Source: Leguminivora glycinivorella
Taxonomy: Eukaryota > Arthropoda > Insecta > Lepidoptera > Tortricidae
DNA: 64,000 nt
Direction of reading: 5' to 3'
Assembly: GCF_023078275.1 (NCBI RefSeq)
Contig: NC_062994.1
Span: forward strand, 11,479,545 to 11,543,544
This document shows positions 54,972 through 64,000 of this stretch, piece by piece. The notes under the pieces are model-generated. The model searched no databases and was not told the DNA's origin. It was given only the letters and a program-made list of their open reading frames with translations. Made by a program: the position numbers and the translations under genes. Within the stretch, counting starts at the first letter, position 1. Each line of letters opens with the position of its first letter.

Positions 54972-55507
54972 GGCATTCTGGTTGACCCAAAAAAGTACAG
55001 TTTTTTTCCTACTTATCGCGTGTATTTCCTGATAATAGTGATAATTTTATCTAAAGTCACATCTGTGTAGTAAAACATAATTATTATTTGCGTAAACTAA
55101 ATAAAATAAAAAACATGTCATTTTTTTTATTAAAATAAGTACCTGTTATTTTGGGAAACAATACCTCGACAATAATTATGTAAAACTCTAAAAACTAACA
55201 CCTTTTCTTTCACCTTACCCACTGAGCATGTCCTAAGCCTCAAAAGTCAAAACCCTTTTATGGCCCATTTGCCCAGTAATCTAATCCTCACCAGATGTCA
55301 AATATTGACGTCAAACACACAGACATTCCAGAGTTTTATCTCTTCTGTTATGACTTATGACTCAATGATAAGATCTTGAAATATTTTGACCCATGGTCCC
55401 AAGAACATCAATCATAATATGAGTAGTTTCTAGGGTTTAATTTTTTACGAATGAAGCGAATAGTATCACAACTTAAGAGTTTTGAAAGATTCACGGTTAT
55501 TTTCATT

Positions 55508-55604
55508 AGACTTATATTGACTGGGATATAGACCATGATTAGTGTGATTACCTTTTCATCAAAATCATAAAGGTAATCACGGTCAATACCTATAAGTCTA
55601 GTAT
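55508..55604. repeat. Imperfect foldback
   Basis: attagacttatattgactgg ... gtgattacctttt against aaaggtaatcacggtcaat ... ataagtctagt. Confidence 0.55.
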
Positions 55605-56173
55605 CATAAGTTATTAAAAAACAGTATGAGTCTCTGTACTTGTGATTATTTATAAAAAAAATTGTGTTTCACTCGACGGCAAAGTTTGTTTAACCTTTGT
55701 GCCTTGAAACCCTCGCAACAATTGATTAAATATTGGAATCTTTCGCTTGCTCGGGCTTCAATATTGGCACGTGCGGTTAAACAACAACTTTGCTCCTTTT
55801 TAAAAATAATAACTATTTCTTTTACTCACACGAGCATAAACAAATATGTTTTGCGTTGCCGTAGTTGGGTAAAAAGTGGTTTGTTTCAACTTACTTAGAT
55901 CACCGCGAAATCATATTAAACCATGAACACATGAAATTATGATTCTAAGTTAACGCCATAGAGTTAGAAAGTAACTATAACCACATCAAACATTTCGTCA
56001 ACCTGCGGTCTCATGTGTTTGAACTTTCTCGATCTTTTGTCAACAAAGTGATTATACTGATACTTTCCAGTGACAATTTCACCTTGTACCTGTTTGTGTT
56101 AGTGTCAAATACTGTTTATTATAAGACACATAAAAAATACATACTTGTATAAAAGGTAAAGTTGGGGTAATAG

Positions 56174-56703
56174 TAGGGTTGCAAAAAAACGGTTTTTTTT
56201 CTGGCTTGAAAAAAAAAAACATGAAAAAAAAACCGTGAAAATAAACAGTTTTTTTTCTGGAGTATGTTTTTTTCTAAAGTACGAAATCTCAAAATTTGAA
56301 AGTAGTTAATACTTTTATACGGTTTTTTAGACTTAATGTTAACTATTAAGCGAATTTAATCGAATAACTTTAATTTCTGGTCTTATAAAAGTAACATTTA
56401 CGAAATCTGTAGTTGGTAGTTATCACTTTTTACTGTTGGCAACACCACCGCCTCCCCACGCTACACGCAGCATCGGGGATTCCCCAACAAACGTTTGTAT
56501 ACTGAATGTTAATTGAATTAAAATTTACGTTATTGTTATTGAAACACGTTACAACTCACGAAAAACCGTTATTGTCGTATTATTTGTTCATCTGAAAAAA
56601 AACCATTTTTAGAAAAAAAAACCAAGGTGCTCGGTTTTTTTTCATGTTTTTTTTCACAATTCTGAAAAAAAAACATTTGGTTTTTTTTCTATTTACAACC
56701 CTA
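56174..56703. mobile_element. hAT-like MITE with 8-bp duplication GGTAATAG
   Basis: Ends TAGGGTTGCAAAAAAAC.. and ..TTTACAACCCTA; identical ggtaatag at 56166-56173 and 56704-56711. Near the ends are A-run/T-run blocks; the middle holds the about 100-bp repeat shared with 41495-41620. Confidence 0.85.
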
Positions 56704-56767
56704 GGTAATAGTAACTGCGGGGCGATTGTAACTAATCGAAATATCTTCCATATTTTACATCACTTAC

Positions 56768-57220
56768 TGTAGTGCCATATAGGTCCAAATAGCGTATAAG
56801 CTCTTTCATCATTTCACCGTAGATGGTGTTGATAGACCTAATGATATCAGGGTGGCTAGCCGAATGGCACAATCGCTCACGAAACGCTCACGAAACGAAG
56901 CGCTAGTAGATATCTATCTCTATCGCGCTTGCGTATTGGCGCGACAGAGCCAGCGGCGTATCGCTTTCGTTTGGCGTCGGAGAAATGCCATTCGGCTACG
57001 GGGCCAGGGTGCGTAGCCGAATGGCACAAACGCTCACGAAACGCTCACGAAACGAAACGCTAGTAGATATCTATCCCTATCGCTCTTGCGTATTAGCGCG
57101 ACAGAGCCGGATTACGTTTCGTTTTCGTTTGGCGTCGGAGAAATGCCATTCGGCTACGGGGCCTGATGTCGACCGTGTAGTTTTCGACGAAATTGGTAAA
57201 ATGCTCGTGAGAGACAGCCT
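56768..57220 (-). pseudogene. Coding-like segment split by a dimeric MITE
   Basis: On the minus strand 57220-57171 reads VSHEHFTNFVENYTVD, and after the MITE pair the frame continues IIRSINTIYGEMMKELIRYL then DLYGTT to a donor GTAAGT at 56767. The halves join in frame if the insert and one copy of its imperfect target duplication (tgatgtc/tgatatc) are removed. I do not recognise the family; the upstream acceptor is weak. Confidence 0.4.
56849..57163. mobile_element. MITE family E dimer (about 157-bp units)
   Basis: Two head-to-tail units, agggtggctagccgaatgg ... ggctacggggcc then agggtgcgtagccgaatgg ... ctacggggcc, more diverged from each other than the pair at 28045-28358. Flanked by tgatatc (56842-56848) and tgatgtc (57164-57170). 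Confidence 0.8.
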
Positions 57221-57868
57221 CTCAAACATTCCATAAAATGGTTTCAATGTGATTTAACATTTTTTTTCTACAGTTAGTTGCATTAACTATTTTGTTTGTA
57301 TGTCATTCAATCGTATTCGTATGGATTGAGTGAGCACCTTCCGAAAATTAAAAAAAATATGCCGATCATTTAGTAAAAGTTCTAAAACAATTGTAAAACG
57401 AATCTCTGAATTTGTAAAAAGATAAATCAAAAGATACACTTATTAACATGTGCTCACTCAGTTCTCACAAACTACCAACGAAAACAGTGAATGTATTTAT
57501 TTAACATATTATTTATAACATAATATTTATATACTAACATTTAGTAAAAAATATGCCAACTGACCTGTATAAATTTTAGATCACCCAGTGACGTATTTAA
57601 TTTATTACAAATAGTTTCTTATGCTCACTCAATCCTCACACTTTTGAAAACCCGAATTTTTATGAAAAACATAAGATTTAGACCGCTAGTGTATGTGTAT
57701 AGTTTAGTAAAAGTAATATGGGAATTTGTATAATACAAAACGAACCACTAACGTGTCAGGTTTTTTTATCATAATTTTTTGTAAGTGCTCACTCAGTCCA
57801 CACGTTTTGAGAAAGTTAGAAATGTAAATATCTTAGGATTTGTAGCACCGCAGAAACTCTAAAGTACA

Positions 57869-58276
57869 GCGAACATACCGGCAACCCTCGAACCTGTCGG
57901 CTTATCAGCAGCAGACGGAAAGCGGCCTGATGGTTGCTCGCTTGTGCCTTGGTTTCTGGGACGACCCTTGGCGTGGGACGTGACCTGTGTGGATACCTTG
58001 GCTCCGTCCAACGTCCAACGCTCGGCCCAGAAACCGGGGACTGCTGCTGAAAATGCCCAGTTTAACAAGTGCCGCATATATGCATTTTTAAAAAACAACT
58101 ACATATTTGCGGCACTTGCATTTGAAACATTTGGACCATGGTCATCAGACACCAAGCAGTTTGTGAAAGAGGTTTCCACCACACTTGTCTGGGTGTCTGG
58201 TGACCTACGCACGGCCAACTTCCTGGCACAACGGCTGAGTCTGACCATACAGAGGGGAAACGCGGAAGGGTCCTAG
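57869..58276 (+). pseudogene. QRGNA-family remnant 3 (longest, 135 codons)
   Basis: Open frame NIPATLEPVGLSAADGKRPDG-type start (57869 on), SLVPWFLGRPLAWDVTCVDT, FAALAFETFGPWSS, FVKEVSTTLVW, FLAQRLSLTIQRGNA, stop at 58274-58276. Conserved features are RPDG, WDxTCxDTLAPS and QRGNA. It matches a multicopy invertebrate protein family I associate with retroelements; exact element unknown. Confidence 0.6.
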
Positions 58277-59269
58277 GGACGATGCCCCGGGCAAACATGG
58301 ATTTTATTTAATTTATTAACTTTATTGTACTTGCTTGATTAAATTGTATATGTGTAGTATGATTAAAAATGGTGCAATAAAGAATATTGTGACATAAACA
58401 AAAAAGTGATAAAAAGCCCTGAGCCTATTCATGAGTAACTATCGCGGTAACCGAAGAAAATATTAGGGCAGTTAATTTAAAATGCTCCTTATAGGCATCT
58501 TCGTATCAGATCAGATGGTGTTAGGATAATAACGTATCATTATTTGTTTTTTAATAATAGACAGCAATGGAGGCCAAGGCCGTAACGGGAAGATGCATTC
58601 TATTGGAGGAACAGTTTCAAAGATATTTTGAGCGCTTAATAACAGAATAACTTTCTATAACTTATTAAAGTAAGAAAGGATCATTGTCCTACATTTTTTG
58701 TCATTTTTTCTCTTCGTTCTCGTTCACACATAAAATAGTAAATTTTTGAGACTGTATACTAGTGAAATATATTTTTCATGGCGAAATATATTTGCTTCAG
58801 ACAAGTCTCATTGTCTTAAGAATAAGTATAATATAATAAGTGCGATAAAAAAGATTTTATATTTTATTATTGCTCACGACTAAGGTGAGAACAGGCGGAC
58901 TTATCGCTAAGCAGATATTTCTGCCAGACAACCACAACAACAATTTATTTGAATTTACTAAGAATAAATTCATTATAGCGTTATAAACTCAATGAACCAT
59001 TGACTTATTTACGCTAGAGTAATTCCAATGCCCTTGTTTGAGCAAAAACTCTGATGGTCACGGTTGTGAGCAATACATTGTTTTCTTTCTATGGAGTTTT
59101 AATAACTGTGGTAAAACTGACTCTACATATAGATAATATATGTATGTTAATCAAAATAAGCGCCAAATATTCATATTTTATTTTAATTTGTTTCAAAATG
59201 ACCATAAAAAAAAATACCGACATCAAAAAAAGGAGGAAATTATCAATTCTTCGGGATCTTTTTCTAGAA

Positions 59270-59525
59270 TAAATAAATAAATAAATATTATAGGACATTC
59301 TTACGCAGATTGACCGAGTCCCACGGCAAGCTCAAGAAGGCTTGTGTTATGGGTACTCAGACAACGACATATATAATACACAAATACTTATATACATAGA
59401 AAACATCCATGACTCCGGAATAAATATCTGTGCTCATCACACAAATAAATGCCCTTACCGGGATTCGAACCCGGGACCGCGGCACAGCAGGCAGGGTCAC
59501 TACCGACTAGGCCAAACCGGTCGTC
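59270..59525 (-). mobile_element. tRNA-SINE family A, near complete
   Basis: Reverse of the order in 43283-43510: TTTA-type tail, ggacattcttacgcagatt, ttgtgttatgggtactcag, gatattt-type body, B box in ccgggattcgaacccgg, head ccggtcgtc. Confidence 0.8.
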
Positions 59526-59604
59526 AAAATAAATAATGAATAATAGAATAAATGAATGAATTCATAATAATTACATGTTAAGACTAATTATATCATGTTT
59601 TAGT

Positions 59605-59830
59605 CTATTAATATGCGCATACGCAGCGGGGCGTCAGATCAGTCCCTTAGGAGATTTAAAGGCCAATTCGAACTGACATTTGACATCAGGGTGCGTAGCC
59701 AAATGCACTCTCACTATAATATCTGTTTCGTAGCTAAGTATCTCTCTCTCTCGCTCTTGCGTATTGGCGCGACAGAGCCAGACTGCATTTCTGTCGGCGT
59801 CTGCCGACGATTGCCACTGACTGGCTGAAT
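59605..59830. repeat. Diverged family E piece and a repeat shared with 60205-60270
   Basis: gtgcgtagccaaatgcactc ... gcgtattggcgcgacagagc at 59690-59825 is a diverged family E copy. ttaatatgcgcatacgcagc at 59608 recurs as ttaatatgcgtgtgcgcagc at 60208. Confidence 0.5.
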
Positions 59831-60504
59831 GATATTTATTTACATAAAAATAATACAAAGTTACCATTTTTTTACAAAATTATAAGTAAAAAATTGTACC
59901 GGCTAACTTTTTAATTCGTTTTGGTTTAAAAATATTTAGTCGAAACATTTTATTCGCTTTTTTTTTTACTGAAATGAATTCCAAAATAATATTTTTGATA
60001 TATTATTTGATTTTAGTTTTACCTTGTATTTTTTACTAGGCCCACATTTTCGAGACATGTGTTTTTTTAACGTCAAATTTATTTTTAAATTATAACTATC
60101 AATTTAAGGATTTTTTTTACCCATGCACCAAAAAACCACAAGTTTATATAAGAAACATCAGACAGATATCATTCTGATGTAGTTTTTAGATCGAATGGCC
60201 TATCGATTAATATGCGTGTGCGCAGCGGGATGTCGGATCATTCTCTGTGGAGATATAGGCCGATAACACATTCCTGCTACTTGGGGCTTTTATGACTGGA
60301 CTAAATTGAGATGAATGACTTTTTTATAGAAACGCGTTTTATTATGTGATAACTAAATTAGGCGTTTCGGTGATTTTAAATTACTGTATTTTTTGATTCG
60401 AGAATTTTCCGTAAAATATATCACATAAAAGCTCATATAGCGTAAGTTAGTTATTTATGTCAAAATTTAACGTGTTAAATAGTTAAATAAAATAATACAT
60501 ACAT

Positions 60505-60600
60505 ACATACAACATACATACAATTACGCCTGTATCCCATAAAGGGGTAGGCAGAACACATGAAACTACTAAAGCTTCAGTGCCACTCTTGGCAAATAAG
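60505..60600 (-). mobile_element. Family H, truncated copy
   Basis: Begins like the others (cgcctgtatcccataaagg) but stops abruptly after cttggcaaataag. Confidence 0.65.
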
Positions 60601-60790
60601 AATAAAATAAAATAATATATTTTAAATATATGGACTGGCTTATTTAATCTATAAAAATATAGTAAGTATTTAACTTTTCAAATGTAATTTAAGTTTATTT
60701 ATTGAATTTGGTCAAATAACATCTTAGATATTCATTCAATTCCGTCGATTCATTTATTATTTCTATTAGATATAGAACCATTTATTTGAC

Positions 60791-60970
60791 ACTCGCTTTT
60801 GCCCGCGGCTTCGCTCGCGTTAGAAAGAGACAAAAAGTAGCCTATGTCACTCTCCATCCCTTCAACTATCTCCACTTAAAAAATCACGACAATTCGTCGC
60901 TCAGTTTTGCCGTGAAAGACGGACAAACAAACAGACACACACACTTTCCCATTTATAATATTAGTATGGA
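60791..60970 (-). mobile_element. Short Helitron, third copy
   Basis: gcttttgcccgcggcttcgc ... gacaaaaagtagcctatgtc ... cccatttataatattagtat, same family as 18751-18979 and 29780-29961. Confidence 0.7.
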
Positions 60971-61859
60971 TTATGATATAATCAAATACAACAAAAAACA
61001 TGAATACAACATTTATTTTTTAATTTTAATTCACTTTGACTTAAAATAAAAGGGAAAAAAGTCATAAAATAATAACCTACGTTTTATGTCATATTTACTT
61101 ATAACTTTTCTTTAAGATATATCACAATTTTTTTTTTAATTTTCACAGTTCTTAACTTTTTACCTACGGTATCATTTAAACAGTAGTAATTTTCCAGTTT
61201 ATTAGTAATGAAAGGTGTAAAATAATCAACTCACAACAATCACAACTCAGTAAGCTGTCGTTAACTGATAAGTAATGGGGTATAAATTAAACGACAGTTA
61301 AGTGAATGAGTACGCTTTTACCCTGTTACGGTTTAACTTGACGTAATACATACAGGGTGACCTAAAAATTGTTGACATAGATTTTCTTTTCACTGACACC
61401 TTTTTTGATATTTGTAAGTTTTTGAAAAATTGTACATTAGTAACGATAAAAGCGAATGTAGGAAATATTGGAAATAGTAGATTTTGTTTTAGTACATTTA
61501 CAATTTACATGCATTTAATAAAAATATGTGCATAAGAAAAATATCTTATATTCTTTGCTAATGTAATTTTAGGATAGCATATTTTATAATATTAGTATAC
61601 CGTACATTTTTAGCACCTAAAATAACCCCATTTTAAAACCAAAATCACACCATGTTTTTAAAAACGTGCCTACCTAGTTATTTACCTAGTAAGTTTGAAT
61701 AAAATGCTTATTTATATTTTAGTTATTTTCTTCGTTTTTTCTTTTATTTTGTATTTGTTTTAATCATTTTCGTTCACATCACTTCTTTTACCATCATTAT
61801 AATTTTCCCTTTAACTCTGTAAATCAAATACTTGTACCTTAAATAAACAATATTCTTAC

Positions 61860-61956
61860 CTCTTTCATATTCAATCGCTCCACAGCCCAAAATGTCCAAA
61901 AATATCACTAAAACCACCAAACATTTCACTCGAAAAACACACTCCCTAACTGTCAT
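61860..61956 (-). CDS. First coding exon with a signal peptide/anchor, possibly the flz 5' exon
   Basis: On the minus strand CAAAATG (ATG at 61956-61954) opens MTVRECVFRVKCLVVLVIF then LDILGCGAIEYER, followed by a canonical donor GTAAGA at 61859. Basic residues, a run of 10 hydrophobic residues and a small-residue cleavage zone (GCGA) form a classic signal sequence or anchor. It is the only such exon visible on the minus strand upstream of the protease, so I infer it may be the flz start, 38 kb away. It could equally belong to an unseen gene. Confidence 0.45.
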
Positions 61957-62520
61957 TTTGACGTTTATGCGCAAAAATTAAAAACAAAAACTTTTACACA
62001 TAATGCCTAAGTCAAGGCATTTTTTTTATTTTTTTTTTCAGACGAGCGCTCGACACGGCGTTTGGAAACCCACTAGCCAACTGACCAACTTAATGCAGTA
62101 AAATACGAAACATACATATTACAAGTACAGAAAGAAAGTGATAAAGTTCTATAATTTCTCTTCAAATCACTCTCAACTCTTCTTCTACGCTATTAAAGTT
62201 GTGAATGGGACTTCTTGTGTGGATGGGACTCTGTCGAAGTGAGTAGTAAGTTGCTAAACGAGTGAACGGTGAAATGAGAAATTGTGAAACGGACGTATGT
62301 CGGAGGGAGATGGGTAGACATTTCTTTTTACGATGCGAGTCTGTAGAGTTTGGAGTTAGGTACATTTTGTGGGTATGATTGGTGCAATTGGTTTATTATG
62401 ATTATAAAATTTGAATATATATGTTTAAATAGTAAAAAAAAGTTTAATAATTAGCTTACTGAAGTATTTATTAAACCATAATTTAATAAATATTAAATAA
62501 AAATACTTACAATTATAATT
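61957..62520. other. Possible 5' flank of the signal-peptide exon
   Basis: Lies upstream of the minus-strand ATG. No repeats or frames recognised; moderate GC at 62160-62340 compared with AT-rich surroundings. It could hold the promoter and 5' UTR, but no TATA or initiator is convincing. Confidence 0.25.
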
Positions 62521-62526
62521 CGTTTA

Positions 62527-62645
62527 GGTCCACTTGCACCAACCACTTAACTCAGGGTTAGTGAGCTGTCAACTGTCAAATTCCATATGAAATAGTGGGT
62601 TACTCTCGAGTTAACCCTTCATTTTCGTTGGTGCAAGTGGCCCTT
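62527..62645. mobile_element. MITE family J, second copy
   Basis: ggtccacttgcaccaacc ... gttggtgcaagtggccc, matching 51230-51350 reversed. Confidence 0.8.
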
Positions 62646-62874
62646 ACTTATACAAAAAAAATGTGAAATGATAATATATTTTTAACTTTTAATTTTACCA
62701 ATATAATTTTATTATGTTTTAAGTATTTTAAGATCCCAACCTAATTCTACAAATTTACCTACTAATGAATGACTCTATTGCAAAGTGAAATAAAATAAGT
62801 GACCCAAACAAAAATAATTATATTATTGTCCCGTTAATTGGCTTTCCTCGTACGAAGAGGTGTTTATTAAATAC

Positions 62875-63115
62875 ATACATACAATCACGCCTGTGTCCCA
62901 TAAAGGGGTAGGCAGAGCACATGAAACTACTAAATCTTCAGTGCCACTCTTGGCAAATAAGGGGTTGCAAGAAAACGAAACTGTGACATTGCAGTGACAG
63001 GTTGCCAGCCTCTCGCCTACGCCACAATTTACCCCATATCCCATAGTCGCCTTCTACGACACCCACGGGAAGGAAAGGGGTGGTGGAATTCTTAACCCGT
63101 CACCACACAGGATTT
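62875..63115 (-). mobile_element. Family H, copy 5
   Basis: Full-length copy (cacgcctgtgtcccataaag ... taacccgtcaccacacagg). Confidence 0.75.
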
Positions 63116-63252
63116 TTTTATTAAATACATATATGTTTTAATTAATGGAAAATTTAAATTTTTGAGCAAAATAAGTTTTTAATTATAGCTACAGGATTAC
63201 AGAATCAACAAATTATTGAATGAAAAATAGAATTGTCAACTGTTTTAATACT

Positions 63253-63394
63253 GCCGGCGTATCATGCTGCCAATTTTATTACTTATCCACGTGGATAAAG
63301 CATCCGTCACGCTTTAGCAAGTATGTCAGTGTGAGAGTGACAGATGTCTTATCCACATGGATAAGTGATAAAATTGGCAGCATGATACGCCGGC
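63253..63394. mobile_element. Foldback MITE, GCCGGCGTATCATGC ends
   Basis: gccggcgtatcatgctgcc ... cttatccacgtggataa at the left is mirrored at the right by ttatccacatggataagtg ... ggcagcatgatacgccggc. 142 bp. Confidence 0.8.
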
Positions 63395-63656
63395 TGGAAT
63401 AAAAAGAGAGCTTGTATTTTCACAATATAAAACAACAAAATAAATAGTTCGTTCCAAAGTTGTTCAGTATAAAATTAGCCCAAGTTCAAACTCACAGCAT
63501 CCATTTTTAACATATCGAGCATAGTAACGGAAGAATCTCACTTTTTCATCTACTATGACATAATTTGTCAAATATGACCTCTTTCTATCATTAGGAGACT
63601 GTACATACAAATTATTTGTACAACTAGCGCGATCCTTTACCAACTTAACTTTGCGG

Positions 63657-63736
63657 ATGGCGAAATTGAGAAGTAAAGAAAGTCAGTGCAAAATGTTAAG
63701 TGTTGTTAGGCAGTGGTGCCTTTGTCGATGGCAAAT
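63657..63736 (+). CDS. Weak candidate first exon, MAKLRSKESQCKML
   Basis: ATG at 63657 opens 26 codons plus two bases (MAKLRSKESQCKMLSVVRQ...) ending at a consensus donor GTAAGT (63737). Nothing downstream within the window confirms it. A chance combination is quite possible. Confidence 0.15.
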
Positions 63737-63834
63737 GTAAGTTTGTTCATTTACAATTTTATCTTTGCGTGTGACAAAATGCGAAACTAGAGTAGTTTAA
63801 TCTTACGACACAGGAGTAATAGTTATTTATTTAT

Positions 63835-64000
63835 TTTAAAAGGGGCAAAGTTGTTTTTTTACCGAACATGCCAAAATTGCGAGCGAAAGATTCCACCAAT
63901 AAAGATTCCAATATAAGCGTTGCGAGGGTTTCAAGACACGTAGGTTAAACAAAATTTGCCACCGAGTAAAACACAAAAATTTTCACCACACCAACACTAT
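63835..64000 (+). repeat. Diverged copy of the 430-bp repeat
   Basis: Shares ggggcaaagttg, the gcgagcgaaag-type phrases and the cacaaaa..ttttcacc end with 1233-1664, but is strongly diverged. It runs off the window. Confidence 0.4.

Overview
The window is eukaryotic, AT-rich and intron-rich. It looks like moth or butterfly (Lepidoptera) chromosome. The two recognisable genes give insect-type proteins, and the repeats are of the kind that fill lepidopteran genomes: small Helitrons ending in CTAG, tRNA-derived SINEs, CR1/RTE-like LINE tails and many TIR MITEs. These repeat assignments come from visible structure and memory, not from a database search.

Left part (about 1-12.3 kb, + strand): the 3' two thirds of a histidine decarboxylase gene (Hdc). 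Eleven exons join in frame into 552 codons plus a stop, from just before the HVDAAYAG motif to the C-terminus. The N-terminal exons lie left of the window. Introns hold LINE and SINE pieces, a 430-bp direct repeat on both sides of the PLP-lysine exon, an unexplained exon-like ORF with decayed tandem copies, a perfect 26-bp-arm hairpin and an orphan terminal-exon-like ORF.

Middle (12.3-23.4 kb): Hdc meets, tail to tail across about 4.5 kb, a minus-strand S1 serine protease that I recognise as the filzig (flz) orthologue. Seven exons (16888-23394) encode 1017 residues: a short Cys motif, a very large Thr/Pro/Ser-rich stem and a complete catalytic domain with His, Asp and Ser present. The upstream part is not resolved. 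A signal-peptide exon on the minus strand at 61860-61956 and a 61-nt candidate exon at 28839-28899 could be its 5' end, which would make most of 23.4-61.9 kb intron.

Right part (23.4-64 kb): no other intact gene is visible. It holds nested mobile-element remains: LINE 3' ends, three remnants of one transposon-associated protein, a 2.1-kb Helitron whose empty site survives in a neighbouring tandem copy, TIR elements with readable target duplications (hAT-, mariner-, piggyBac- and Harbinger-like), tRNA-derived foldback elements and a coding-like segment split by a dimeric MITE.

The two genes have no evident functional link: one makes histamine (insect photoreceptor and mechanoreceptor transmitter), the other is an extracellular matrix-type protease. 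I see no operon-like or defence-like system. The most unusual material is in the Hdc introns and in the structural logic of the repeats.
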